NCBI RefSeq assembly: GCF_016863515.1
Contig: NZ_BOPA01000011.1
Coordinates: forward strand, 146,233-210,232
Length of the DNA: 64,000 bases
Source of the DNA: Micromonospora gifhornensis
GTDB lineage: Bacteria; Actinomycetota; Actinomycetes; Mycobacteriales; Micromonosporaceae
Reading direction: 5' to 3'
Shown: piece after piece, positions 17,713 through 26,656 of the stretch
How the letters are laid out: every line of letters begins with the position of its first letter
How positions within the stretch are numbered: position 1 is the first letter of the stretch
Position numbers and translations under genes: made by a program
The notes under the pieces: model-generated
The model's input: the letters and a program-made list of their open reading frames with translations, nothing else
The model's database searches: none
Told to the model about the DNA's origin: nothing

Positions 17713-18786
17713 TCAGGCGCCGGCAAGCCAACTGTGCAGGATGGCCGCGCCCTCGCGGATCTTGCCGATCTCCACGTGCTCGTCCGGGTGGTGGGCCAGG
17801 TTCGGGTCACCGGGGCCGAAGTTGAGGGCCGGGATGCCCAGCGCCGCGAAGCGGGCCACGTCCGTCCAGCCCAGCTTGCCGATCGGGGCGGCACCCACCG
17901 CCGCCAGGAACTCCCGCGCCGGCGGGGCGTCGAGCCCCGGCAGGGCGCCAGGCGCGCAGTCCGTCACCGCAAGCTCGTACCCCGCGAGCACCTCGCGCAG
18001 GTGCGCCTCGGCCTCGGCCGGCGTACGGTCCGGCGCGAAGCGGTAGTTGACCTCGATCTCGCACCGGTCCGGCACCACGTTGCCGGCGACCCCACCGTGG
18101 ATGCGCACCGCGTTCATCCCCTCGCGGTAGTCGCAGCCGTCGATCGTCACCCGTCGGGCCTGGTACTCGGCGAGCCGGCGCAGCACGTCACCGGCGGCGT
18201 GCACGGCGTTGACCCCGTGCCAGGAGCGGGCCGAGTGGGCCCGGACGCCGGTGGTGACCACCGTCGCCCGCATGGTGCCCTGGCAGCCGGCCTCCACCAC
18301 CCCGTGAGTCGGCTCCAGCAGCAGCGCGAAATCGGCCTGGAGCCACTCCGGATGTGCCGCGGAGACGAGGGTGAGCCCGTTGTACCGGGACTCGATCTCC
18401 TCCGCCTCGTAGAAGAAGTACGTCACGTCGTGGCGCGGCTCGGCCAGGGTCACCGCGAGGTGCAGGGCGAAGGCCACCCCGGATTTCATGTCCGAGGTGC
18501 CGCAGCCGTACATCAGGTCGCCGCGCATGGTCGACGGGAAGTTGTTGTTCAGCGGAACGGTGTCCAGGTGCCCGGCCAGCACCACCCGCGAGCCCCGGCC
18601 CAGGTCGGTACGGGCCATCACGGTGTTGCCGTGCCGGTACGTGCTCAGGTGCGGTACCGCCCGCAGCACCTCCTCCACACAGTCGGCGATGGCCTTCTCG
18701 TTGAGGGACACGGACTCGATGTCGACCAGGGCACGGGTCAACGCCACCGGATCGGCGAGGACCTCGGGGGTGAGCGGGTTCTCCAT
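17713..18786 (-). CDS. dapE: Succinyl-diaminopimelate desuccinylase
   Basis: Predicted 357-residue M20-type metallohydrolase that cleaves N-succinyl-LL-2,6-diaminopimelate to LL-DAP and succinate, in lysine and peptidoglycan synthesis. Dinuclear zinc ligands are seen in AGHLDTVP (His and Asp), YGCGTSDMKSG (bridging Asp), YEAEEIES (catalytic Glu), LEPTHG, and the C-terminal HHPDEHV. The dimerisation domain lies between, about residues 165-280. The ATG at 18786 is preceded by TACCGT at 7 bases and no Shine-Dalgarno sequence, so a leaderless start is likely. It is divergent from dapD, which makes the preceding intermediate, so the gap between them is a shared control region. Confidence 0.93.
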   Translation of the reverse strand: MENPLTPEVLADPVALTRALVDIESVSLNEKAIADCVEEVLRAVPHLSTYRHGNTVMARTDLGRGSRVVLAGHLDTVPLNNNFPSTMRGDLMYGCGTSDMKSGVAFALHLAVTLAEPRHDVTYFFYEAEEIESRYNGLTLVSAAHPEWLQADFALLLEPTHGVVEAGCQGTMRATVVTTGVRAHSARSWHGVNAVHAAGDVLRRLAEYQARRVTIDGCDYREGMNAVRIHGGVAGNVVPDRCEIEVNYRFAPDRTPAEAEAHLREVLAGYELAVTDCAPGALPGLDAPPAREFLAAVGAAPIGKLGWTDVARFAALGIPALNFGPGDPNLAHHPDEHVEIGKIREGAAILHSWLAGA

Positions 18787-18793
18787 GGTCCGC

Positions 18794-18799
18794 ACGGTA
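18794..18799 (-). promoter_or_regulatory. -10 box for leaderless dapE
   Basis: TACCGT on the minus strand, 7 bases before the dapE ATG (18786-18784). Confidence 0.45.
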
Positions 18800-18869
18800 C
18801 CGTCACAACTGGCTACCGCGAGACGCGAGCCCGTGAGCCCGTGAGCAGCTGGCAACGAGAGGTGAGTAC

Positions 18870-19829
18870 GTGACGTCGACAGAATCCGCGTGGGGCATCG
18901 GCCTGGCCACCGTCACCGCCGATGACCAGGTGCTCGACACCTGGTACCCGACCGGCAAGCTGGGCCTGGGCGAGTTGCCGCTGGTGCCCGGCGAGGACGA
19001 GGCCGACGTACTGGATCTGCCGCCGGGAGCGCTCGGCGACCGGGCGCTGCCCGGTCTGCGTACCGTGCAGGTGGTGACGGTGATCGGCTCGCTGGCCGAC
19101 CCGATCAAGGACGCGGCCGACGCGTACCTGCGGCTGCACCTGCTCTCCCACCGCCTGGTGCGGCCCAACCAGCTCAACCTCGACGGCATCTTCGGCAAGC
19201 TGGCAAACGTGGCCTGGACCTCCGCCGGGCCGTGCCCGCCGGAGCGGGTGGACGAGCTGCGCGTCATCGAGCGGGCCGCCGGCCGTCACCTGGCCGTGTA
19301 CGGGGTGGACAAGTTCCCCCGGATGACCGACTACGTGGTGCCCTCCGGGGTGCGCATCGCCGACGCCGACCGGGTCCGCCTCGGCGCGCACCTGGCCAGC
19401 GGCACCACGGTCATGCACGAGGGCTTCGTCAACTTCAACGCCGGCACGCTCGGCACCTCGATGGTCGAGGGTCGCATCGTGCAGGGTGTGGTGGTCGGCG
19501 ACGGCTCGGACATCGGTGGCGGCGCCTCCATCATGGGCACCCTCTCCGGTGGTGGCACGGACCGGGTGAGCATCGGCGAGCGCAGCCTGATCGGGGCGAA
19601 CGCCGGGATCGGCATCTCGCTCGGCGACGACTGCGTGGTCGAGGCCGGCTGCTACATCACCGCCGCCTCGAAGATCACCCTGCCGGACGGTCGGGTGGTC
19701 AAGGCCCGGGAGCTTTCCGGCGTCGACGGGCTGCTGTTCTGGCGCAACTCGGTGAACGGCGCGCTGGAGGCCCGCCCGCGTACCGGCCGGGGCATCGAAC
19801 TCAACGCCGCCCTGCACGCCAACGACTGA
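18870..19829 (+). CDS. dapD: 2,3,4,5-tetrahydropyridine-2,6-dicarboxylate N-succinyltransferase
   Basis: Predicted 319-residue enzyme of the succinylase branch of DAP/lysine synthesis; it transfers succinate from succinyl-CoA to tetrahydrodipicolinate. It is the actinobacterial DapD type, with an alpha/beta N-terminal domain and a left-handed beta-helix made of hexapeptide repeats at about residues 165-260 (for example MVEGRIVQGVVVGDGSDIGG). The conserved HEGFVNFNAGTLG lies in the active site. GTG start with GAGAGG 7 bases upstream. It is divergent from dapE. The stop is followed by two GGGGCCCC-cored repeats that probably end transcription. Confidence 0.94.
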   Translation: MTSTESAWGIGLATVTADDQVLDTWYPTGKLGLGELPLVPGEDEADVLDLPPGALGDRALPGLRTVQVVTVIGSLADPIKDAADAYLRLHLLSHRLVRPNQLNLDGIFGKLANVAWTSAGPCPPERVDELRVIERAAGRHLAVYGVDKFPRMTDYVVPSGVRIADADRVRLGAHLASGTTVMHEGFVNFNAGTLGTSMVEGRIVQGVVVGDGSDIGGGASIMGTLSGGGTDRVSIGERSLIGANAGIGISLGDDCVVEAGCYITAASKITLPDGRVVKARELSGVDGLLFWRNSVNGALEARPRTGRGIELNAALHAND

Positions 19830-19833
19830 GGTG

Positions 19834-19886
19834 TAAGGAAGGGCCCCTTCCTAACGCCTCGCGTATAGGAAGGGGCCCCTCTTAAC
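19834..19886. repeat. Paired GGGGCCCC-core palindromic repeats between convergent genes
   Basis: Two related elements, 19834-19853 and 19866-19886, each with the core AGGAAGGG(G)CCCC. The first is a near-perfect palindrome. They lie between dapD (+) and the subtilase (-) and can fold as one or two stems, so they may serve as a bidirectional terminator. I associate this sequence type with dispersed Micromonospora repeats (from memory, not searched). Confidence 0.75.
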
Positions 19887-19904
19887 GAACGCCTGCCGCT
19901 CGGT

Positions 19905-22900
19905 TCACCGCAGGCGGTACGCCTGGATGATCCGCTGGGTCACCGTGCTGCCGGTGCTGTCCTGGGCGCTGGCCCGCAGCGACACGTGACCGGTGCCCCG
20001 CGGGTGCTTCACGACCGCCTGCCAGCCACTGCCGGCCTTGGTCACCTTCGCCTTCTGCCAGGTCTTCCCACCGTTGTAGGAGACGTCGACGGTCAGCGAC
20101 GTGGTCCGCCCCTTCGGGGCACCCGCCTGACGTTGCACCTCGATCGGGATGACGAAGGCCCGGTTGGCCGGTGCGGAGTTCCGCGCGTCCAACGCAGGCG
20201 CGAAGCGGACCACGCTGACCGGCAGCCGCGCGTACTTGTCACCCCGGACATGGCCGGACCGGAAGGTCCACGCCACGCTGACCTCGGTGCTCAGGTCCGT
20301 GAAGCTGCGCTTGGCCGACGTCTCCAGCCGGTAGTTCGCCGTACCGGACGGCACCTCGAACTGCCCCCAGCCGTACTCCTCGCTCTCCCCGACCAGCTTG
20401 CCGTTGCGATACAACGCGGTACGCCCGGCGTCCGTCACCGAACCGCCGACGTGACCAGCCGCGTCGTGGTACAACCCCAGGGCCAACCCGATCACGTCAC
20501 CCTGCCGGGTCACGCCGTCGTCCGGCCACCGAGGCGCCGGGAGCGAGGGCCCGTACGGTGCACCGTTCCAGGTCTCCTGGTAGTGCCGACCGGCCCGGTA
20601 CGCCGTCGGCTCGGACCAGTAGGCGGCCACCAGATCCAGCCACGGCAGGTCCTCGACCGGCGTACCGAACGCCAGTTCGCCGAACCAGCGCACCTGCTTG
20701 GTGTTGTAGTACTCGACCCGCTGTCCCGGCACGGCGACCCTCGTCACGGCCGCCCAGCCGCCCAGGTCCGGTTCGAAGACCGGGTAGACAGCTCGCTCGG
20801 CCAACGTCCCGGAGTAGCCACCCTGGAACCGGTGGGTGACCTTGGCCAGGTCGCTGTAGCGGTAGTGCTTGGTCAAACCGTTGGGCAGCCGGCCCGGGAA
20901 CTGTTCGCCCAGCCCGTAGAAGTACGTGCTGTTCGCCGCCTCCCAGTCGGTGAACTGACTCGACACCGAACTGACGAAACGGTCCGCCGGCACCGGTCGG
21001 CCGAGCTGCCCGATGGCAATACCACTGAAGTCGTCGCCGAGCGCACCGAAGCTGGCTGCGCCGAGGTCGCCGAGCAGGAAGGTCGCCTCGGCCGCGGCCA
21101 GCGCCGACGTCGCCGAACGGTCCGGCACGGTGAGCCGTACGGCGCCCGCCTTGCGTCCGTCGATGGTCACCGAGGTGTCCCGCTTCACCTCCAACTCCGG
21201 CCCGGCCATCATCGTCACCTGCTCGGTCGCTTCGTCGAACAGGTAACTGACCAGCCCGTACCGGCCCTTGGGCACCCGGAGCTCCGAGGTACCCGACGGG
21301 TCGTACGCGACGTACTCGTCGAAGTTCGCCAGCCCGAGCAGGAAGGTGAAGTGATCGCCTGCCACGGCACCGTCGCGACCCAGGTGCCTCAGGGTCACGT
21401 CGTAGCTCTCCACCTCCTTGTTGATTGCCAGCGGGGTGGTCACCACCGTGTCGCCGGAGCTGGCGAGCACCCGGCCGGTGTAGTGGCCGTCCGGGCTGTC
21501 GACGCTGGTGTCGGCCGTGACGGTGGCCGAGGCCGTACCGCCGGCCGGCACCACGACCTGCTGGGTGCTGAGCGAGAACATGCCGTCCGGGGCCGACTGC
21601 CCGCCGGGGCCGGTGGCCTGCACGGTCAGGTCCAGGGTGATCGCCGTACCGCCGGTGTTGCGCCAGCTCAGTTCCCGGGTGACCGGCTCGTCGTCGTCGT
21701 GCGGCCAGATGGTACGACCGAGCGAGACGCTCGCCGGTTCGCTGACCACGTACTGGTTGATCGCCCGCGCCACGTCGACCCGGCCGGCGCCCTGCTGGTA
21801 CGCGGTCAGGTCCGGATGCGGCTGGGCCGAGGCCATGAGGATGCCCTTGAGCTGTGCCGCGGTGGCGTCGCCGCGCTGCTGGGCGAGCAGGGCCGCCGCA
21901 CCGGCGACGTGCGGCGCGGACATCGAGGTGCCGGAGAGCGTGACGTAGTGCTCCCCGACCGGCTCACCGAGCTCGGTGCCGGCTCCCCGGGCCGCGACGA
22001 TGTCCACCCCGGGTGCGGTGATCTCCGGCTTCAGCCCGTCGTCGCCGACGCGCGGGCCCTGGCTGGAGAAGTAGGCGAGTTCGTCGTCGCGGTCCACCGC
22101 GCCGACGGCGAGCGCGGCTTCCGCGCTGGCCGGCGAGCCCACGGAACCGGCCCGGCCGCTGTTGCCTGCCGAGATCACGAAGAGGGCGCCGGTCTGCTCG
22201 GTCAACGTGTTGACCGCCTCCTCCAGCGGGTCGATCGCGGGGCTGTCCGACCCACCCAGGCTCATGTTGATCACATCTGCCTGCTGGTCGACAGCCGCCC
22301 AGTGCATGCCGGCCAGGATGGCCGACTCGGTGCAGCCCCACTCCTCACAGACCTTGCCGTTCAGCAGTGTCGCGTCCGGGGCCACGCCCCGGTTGCGCCC
22401 ACCGGAGGCGGCGCCGCTGCCGGCGATGGTCGCCGCGACGTGGGTGCCGTGCCCCACGAGGTCGCCCGCGTCCGCCTCCTCGGTGAAGTTCTGTGCCTCG
22501 GCGACCCGCCCGACCAGGTCCGGGTGGGCGGCGTCGACGCCGGTGTCCAGCACCGCCACGCGGACCCCCTGGCCGGTGTAACCGGCCTGGTGGGCGGCGG
22601 GCGCACCGATCTGCGGCACGCTGTGCTCCAGGGTCAGCTGCCGCCGACCGTCGAGCCAGACCCGCTCGACACCCCCCGCACCGTCGTGCCGAGCGGCGGC
22701 GCTACCGGCAAGGGCCGCCCAGAATTCACTTGTCCCCCGCTTGTCGGCGGTGGCCGCGACGCCCCCGATGGCGGCCAGGTCACGGGTGACGGTCACCCCG
22801 TCCGGGGCGGCCGCGCGACGGGCCGCAACCCCTGCCTGGTAGGTCATCAGCAGCGGCAGATGGTCCCGGCGGGCGTCGTCGTAGCCGGTGGCGATCAGAC

Positions 22901-23240
22901 CGGCCACGTCGAACAGTCGACGGTCGACCCGACCGTCGCGAATCAGCGGCAGGGCGTCCTGCGGCACCACCCAGAGGTGGTCCTGCTGCCGTTGGGTGAG
23001 GAAGCGGATGCCGGACCGCCCCTCGGCCGGGCGTACGCTCGCCGCTCCGGACGCGCTGACGGTGACCCGGTCACCGGTGATCAGCGTGACGGTCGACTGT
23101 CCCGGCGCAGCCGGCCGGGCGGTGAGCTGGGCGGACTGCGGTGCGGCTGGCCCCGGCGGGGTGGCTGCGGCCGCCCCCGGCACCCCGAGCACCAGGGCCA
23201 GACTCAGCCCGATGGCGGTCAGTTTGCTCCTTCGTTGCAA
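19905..23240 (-). CDS. Large secreted S8 (subtilisin-like) peptidase
   Basis: Predicted 1111-residue secreted serine protease. A signal peptide (QRRSKLTAIGLSLALVLG, cleavage near AAAA) is followed by a propeptide-like segment up to about residue 220. The subtilase domain has the triad Asp232 (VAVLDTGVD), His264 (GHGTHVA) and Ser439 (GTSMSAPH), with the oxyanion Asn in ISAGNSG. A long C-terminal region of about 600 residues consists of beta-rich modules. The start is a TTG with GAGGAGG 6 bases upstream; the longer frame lacks a ribosome binding site. Two palindromes lie just upstream, suggesting controlled expression. Likely role is extracellular protein degradation. No sortase signal or transmembrane anchor is visible. 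Confidence 0.93.
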   Translation of the reverse strand: MQRRSKLTAIGLSLALVLGVPGAAAATPPGPAAPQSAQLTARPAAPGQSTVTLITGDRVTVSASGAASVRPAEGRSGIRFLTQRQQDHLWVVPQDALPLIRDGRVDRRLFDVAGLIATGYDDARRDHLPLLMTYQAGVAARRAAAPDGVTVTRDLAAIGGVAATADKRGTSEFWAALAGSAAARHDGAGGVERVWLDGRRQLTLEHSVPQIGAPAAHQAGYTGQGVRVAVLDTGVDAAHPDLVGRVAEAQNFTEEADAGDLVGHGTHVAATIAGSGAASGGRNRGVAPDATLLNGKVCEEWGCTESAILAGMHWAAVDQQADVINMSLGGSDSPAIDPLEEAVNTLTEQTGALFVISAGNSGRAGSVGSPASAEAALAVGAVDRDDELAYFSSQGPRVGDDGLKPEITAPGVDIVAARGAGTELGEPVGEHYVTLSGTSMSAPHVAGAAALLAQQRGDATAAQLKGILMASAQPHPDLTAYQQGAGRVDVARAINQYVVSEPASVSLGRTIWPHDDDEPVTRELSWRNTGGTAITLDLTVQATGPGGQSAPDGMFSLSTQQVVVPAGGTASATVTADTSVDSPDGHYTGRVLASSGDTVVTTPLAINKEVESYDVTLRHLGRDGAVAGDHFTFLLGLANFDEYVAYDPSGTSELRVPKGRYGLVSYLFDEATEQVTMMAGPELEVKRDTSVTIDGRKAGAVRLTVPDRSATSALAAAEATFLLGDLGAASFGALGDDFSGIAIGQLGRPVPADRFVSSVSSQFTDWEAANSTYFYGLGEQFPGRLPNGLTKHYRYSDLAKVTHRFQGGYSGTLAERAVYPVFEPDLGGWAAVTRVAVPGQRVEYYNTKQVRWFGELAFGTPVEDLPWLDLVAAYWSEPTAYRAGRHYQETWNGAPYGPSLPAPRWPDDGVTRQGDVIGLALGLYHDAAGHVGGSVTDAGRTALYRNGKLVGESEEYGWGQFEVPSGTANYRLETSAKRSFTDLSTEVSVAWTFRSGHVRGDKYARLPVSVVRFAPALDARNSAPANRAFVIPIEVQRQAGAPKGRTTSLTVDVSYNGGKTWQKAKVTKAGSGWQAVVKHPRGTGHVSLRASAQDSTGSTVTQRIIQAYRLR

Positions 23241-23264
23241 CTGATCCTCCTCTAGAGAACGTCT

Positions 23265-23284
23265 ATCGATGTGAGGACATCGAT
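23265..23284. promoter_or_regulatory. Palindrome upstream of subtilase (leader hairpin or operator)
   Basis: 8+4+8 palindrome ATCGATGT-GAGG-ACATCGAT, 25 bases before the TTG. It could be an operator or, if transcribed, a leader hairpin near the ribosome binding site. Confidence 0.45.
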
Positions 23285-23294
23285 GAAACCAGGG

Positions 23295-23313
23295 TTGCAT
23301 ACCGAGTATGCAA
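23295..23313. promoter_or_regulatory. Palindrome TTGCATACCGAGTATGCAA, candidate operator
   Basis: Perfect 8+3+8 palindrome in the divergent gap between the subtilase and the acetyltransferase. Its core matches the palindrome at 17446-17458. The size and symmetry fit a dimeric repressor site; the regulator is not identified. Confidence 0.55.
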
Positions 23314-23376
23314 AAGGGAGTCAGAATTTCGACGAAGTTGAGTACGCGGCGCGCACCCGAGCGGCATGATCAGCCG

Positions 23377-23934
23377 ATGAGATCCATGAAGGAGCGCATG
23401 CTGGCCGGCGAGCCCTACCTCGCCGACGACCCGGAACTCATCGCCGACCACCTGCGCGCCCTGCGCCTGCTGGAGAAGTTCAACTCCGGCTCCGTCGACC
23501 AACGCGAGGCCCGCCTGGCCGTGCTGCGCGAACTGCTCGGCGACCTCGGCGAGGAGACCTGGATCCGCCCACCGTTCCACTGTGACTACGGCTACAACAT
23601 CCGGATCGGACCACGCAGCTTCGTCAACTTCCAGGCGGTCTTCCTGGACGTCGCACCGATCACCCTCGGCGCGGACGTGCAGGTGGGCCCGAACGTGCAA
23701 CTGCTCACCCCGACCCATCCGGTGGAGCCGGAGCCGCGCCGCGCCAAGTGGGAGGCGGCCCGACCGATCACCATCGGCGACAACGCGTGGCTGGGCGGCG
23801 GCGCGATCGTCCTCGCTGGAGTGACGGTGGGTGACAACACGGTCATCGGCGCAGGGGCCGTGGTGACCCGGGATCTGCCGGCCAACGTCGTGGCGGTCGG
23901 TAACCCCGCCCGACCGGTACGCCAGATCGGCTGA
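23377..23934 (+). CDS. Maltose/galactoside O-acetyltransferase-like protein
   Basis: Predicted 185-residue hexapeptide-repeat acetyltransferase of the LacA/Maa (NodL) group. The N-terminus MKERMLAGEPY matches the family's entry motif, residues about 65-175 form the left-handed beta-helix (IGPRSFVNFQAVFLD and ITIGDNAWLGGGAIV), and TPTHPVE holds the catalytic His. It uses acetyl-CoA to acetylate a sugar or related acceptor; specificity cannot be predicted. The ATG at 23377 is chosen from family length; several nearby in-frame ATGs lack good ribosome binding sites. It is divergent from the subtilase and shares the gap with two palindromes. Confidence 0.88.
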   Translation: MRSMKERMLAGEPYLADDPELIADHLRALRLLEKFNSGSVDQREARLAVLRELLGDLGEETWIRPPFHCDYGYNIRIGPRSFVNFQAVFLDVAPITLGADVQVGPNVQLLTPTHPVEPEPRRAKWEAARPITIGDNAWLGGGAIVLAGVTVGDNTVIGAGAVVTRDLPANVVAVGNPARPVRQIG

Positions 23935-24037
23935 CCCAGACAACTACTTCTACCTGCACAAATACCGTCCCGGCGGTGGCACTCGACCCAGAAGTCAAGC
24001 ACTCTGGGTATTGGAGCTATCACCGGGAGGTGTCACT

Positions 24038-26656
24038 GTGGGCGGCCGGATTCTCGAACTTCGCGTACACGGAGTGTCCAACACGCCTCCCGCCGACACC
24101 CTGGGACTGAGCTCGACCCCAGGCGGCGAGGCCGCCGCACCGCAACTCGTCGCCGGTGGCCCGATCACCGGCTTCTACCGCTCCGCCACCAGCACGCCGC
24201 TCGACCCGATCGCGGTCGAGGCGTACAGCTGGGGGCAGTTGACCTCGGGGGCACGGACGGCACGCGACGTCGAGCGAGCACTGTGGACACTGCTGCTGCC
24301 CTTCACCCTCGCCAACGTGGCGCTGCACGCCCGACCCGGCATCCCGCCGGACCCCAACACCGAACGGCTGGCCAGCCGGTCCGGGATCACCGCCTGGCTG
24401 ATCCGGATGTTCTGCCTCAGCCTGACCTGCACTCCGGTGTTCGCGCTGACCACCGTCGGCGTCGACCTCATCGCCTGGCAGTGCGTGGACTCGGCCTGCC
24501 TGAACCGGCTGCCCGGGCCGTGGGACTTCCTCGCCAACCCCTGGTGGCGGCAGAGCGGCCGGTCGCTCGCGGCCGGGCTCACCGTCCCGCTCACCCTGAT
24601 CGCGGTACTCGGCGTCGTCGCCTGGCGGACGTACCAGTACGAGGCGGTGATGCCCGCCGACCCGATGGACCCGCCGGTGCACCACACCCCCGGCCCGGTC
24701 GACGCCGAGCTGCCGGACGCCCAGCCGGTGCCGGAGCCGCCACCCCCGCCCGCGCCCGCCGGACCACTCGCCAGTCCGTTACAGGATCCGACCTTCTGGT
24801 GGGGTGAGGGACAACTACGCCGGGCCGCCGTCCTGCACCTGTGCACCGGGACCGTGGTCGCGGCAGCCATCCCGCTCGGCACGGTCCTGGTGCTCAGCCC
24901 GCCGCAGGGAGTTCAGGCGGTGATCGCCTGGACCAGCGTGCTGGTGCTCGTCGCGGTCGTGGTGATCACCCTGGTGGCGCTCACCCTGCCCAGCCTGACC
25001 CGGCGCGACGGGGCCACCCCGCTCGGCCGGTGGAGCATCGCCGTCATCGTGCTGACCGTGACCGGGTTGGCCGGCACCGTCCTGGTGCTGATGCTGCCCG
25101 ACACCGGCGCCCAGCTCGCCGCCCTGCGCCCGCCACCCGGTTGCGCCAACCAGCCCACCCAGCCCGGCTGCCTGGAGGACCATTCGCTGCCCGGCATCGA
25201 CCGGATCGCCGCCTGGTTCGTCACCGGTCAACTGCTGCTGCTCATCGCCATCGGCGCGACCTCCCGCTCCGGCCGCCGCGGTGGCGCCGCCCCCGCCGTC
25301 GCCACCGTGCTGCTGGTCGCCGGTGCCGCCTGGAGCCACGGCTGGCTACCCGCCGTCCCGGCGGCACCACTGGAGGTCTGGCAGATCGCCCTGCCGCTGC
25401 TGCTGCTCGCCGCGACCGGCCTGCTGCTGCCCCGGACCCGGATCGCCGAAGGCAAGCAGCCGCTCGGCCCGTACACCGACCTGACCTGGCGTGGCCAGGC
25501 ACCCGCCGTCATCGCCGGCTTCGGCTGGCTGCTCTGCCTGGCCTACTGCGCCGGGCTGCTCTACTGGGTCACGAACCGGCTCAACGGCGGCAGCGTCCCC
25601 AGCGGCGCGGCACCGGTCGCCCCACCGACGCCGGTCACCTGGGGCGGGCTGCTCTTCGGTGCCGCGCTGCTGATGCTGACCGTGATCGTGATCCGTGCCA
25701 TCGTGCTGTTCCGCCGGCTGCACCGCACGGAGTACGCCAAGCTGGCGGCCAGCGGGCCGCTCTCCGCCCACGATCTGCGCCGCGGCCGGGACGTGAGCAC
25801 CCACCGCGCCCTGCATCGGCTGGTCGGCGAACACGCGCTGGGTCTGATCGGCTGGTACGCCGCCGCGCTGCTCGTGCTGGCCGTCGTCGGCTGTGTCGCC
25901 GTACTCTCCCCCGCCCCGCCGCACCCCGACCCGGCCACCGGCAGTTCCGCTGTGATGATCAAGCTCGTCGCCGACCTGGGCGACGCGCTGCTCGGCTGGC
26001 TGCCGGTGACGATCGCCGCCATGGGTCTGCTGGTCTACCGCAACAACACCGTCCGCCGATCGGTCGGCGTGGTCTGGGACGTCGGCACCTTCTGGCCCCG
26101 CGCCGCGCACCCGCTCGCCCCGCCCAGCTACGCCGAGCGGGCGGTGCCCGAACTGCTCACCCGCACCGCCGGCCTGCTCGCGCTTGCCGAACACGACCCC
26201 CGCCGGGTGGACGGCATCATCCTGTCCGGGCACAGCCAGGGCACGGTGATCTGCACCGCGGTCCTGCTCCAACTGCCCGAGCGCTGGCGGCGACAGATCT
26301 GGTTCTTCTCGTACGGTTGCCAGTTGACCCGCCTCTACGGCCGGATCTTCCCGGCGTACTTCGGACCGGACCGGTTGCCGGTGCTGACCGAGGCGCTGAC
26401 CCGCTCGTGCGGTTCGATCGGCTGGACGAACTTCTGGCGGGACACCGACCCGCTCGGCTGGCCGGTCAGCGCCGGCGAACGCGACGTCCCCGTCACCGAC
26501 CCGGAGGCGCTGCACCCCAGCGACGGCGAGGTGGCCGACCCGCCGATCCGCAGCCACAGCGGCTATCCGGAGGCCGCCGAGTTCCAGCGGGAACGCAGTC
26601 GGGTGGCCTGGCTGCTCCGCCGGGCCGTACCGTCACCCCGGCGGGGGCTCGGCTAG
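24038..26656 (+). CDS. Polytopic membrane protein with a C-terminal GHSQG hydrolase-like domain
   Basis: Predicted 872-residue protein. The N-terminus ILELRVHGVSNTPP resembles the opening strand of alpha/beta hydrolases. About 12 hydrophobic helices follow from residue 125 to 660, with a Pro-rich cytosolic loop near residues 205-250. The C-terminal 200 residues are soluble and contain IILSGHSQGTV at about residues 726-736, a GxSxG nucleophile elbow. The hydrolase fold therefore seems to be split by a membrane domain. GTG start with GGGAGG 7 bases upstream. Its 3' end overlaps the convergent kinase gene by 24 bases. A membrane lipase/esterase role is plausible but not shown. Confidence 0.75.
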   Translation: MGGRILELRVHGVSNTPPADTLGLSSTPGGEAAAPQLVAGGPITGFYRSATSTPLDPIAVEAYSWGQLTSGARTARDVERALWTLLLPFTLANVALHARPGIPPDPNTERLASRSGITAWLIRMFCLSLTCTPVFALTTVGVDLIAWQCVDSACLNRLPGPWDFLANPWWRQSGRSLAAGLTVPLTLIAVLGVVAWRTYQYEAVMPADPMDPPVHHTPGPVDAELPDAQPVPEPPPPPAPAGPLASPLQDPTFWWGEGQLRRAAVLHLCTGTVVAAAIPLGTVLVLSPPQGVQAVIAWTSVLVLVAVVVITLVALTLPSLTRRDGATPLGRWSIAVIVLTVTGLAGTVLVLMLPDTGAQLAALRPPPGCANQPTQPGCLEDHSLPGIDRIAAWFVTGQLLLLIAIGATSRSGRRGGAAPAVATVLLVAGAAWSHGWLPAVPAAPLEVWQIALPLLLLAATGLLLPRTRIAEGKQPLGPYTDLTWRGQAPAVIAGFGWLLCLAYCAGLLYWVTNRLNGGSVPSGAAPVAPPTPVTWGGLLFGAALLMLTVIVIRAIVLFRRLHRTEYAKLAASGPLSAHDLRRGRDVSTHRALHRLVGEHALGLIGWYAAALLVLAVVGCVAVLSPAPPHPDPATGSSAVMIKLVADLGDALLGWLPVTIAAMGLLVYRNNTVRRSVGVVWDVGTFWPRAAHPLAPPSYAERAVPELLTRTAGLLALAEHDPRRVDGIILSGHSQGTVICTAVLLQLPERWRRQIWFFSYGCQLTRLYGRIFPAYFGPDRLPVLTEALTRSCGSIGWTNFWRDTDPLGWPVSAGERDVPVTDPEALHPSDGEVADPPIRSHSGYPEAAEFQRERSRVAWLLRRAVPSPRRGLG

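Noticed and set aside
19986..23255. 1089-codon open frame on the plus strand
   Set aside because: Shadow of the subtilase gene; no recognisable domain, and Arg/His/Gly composition of antisense frames.
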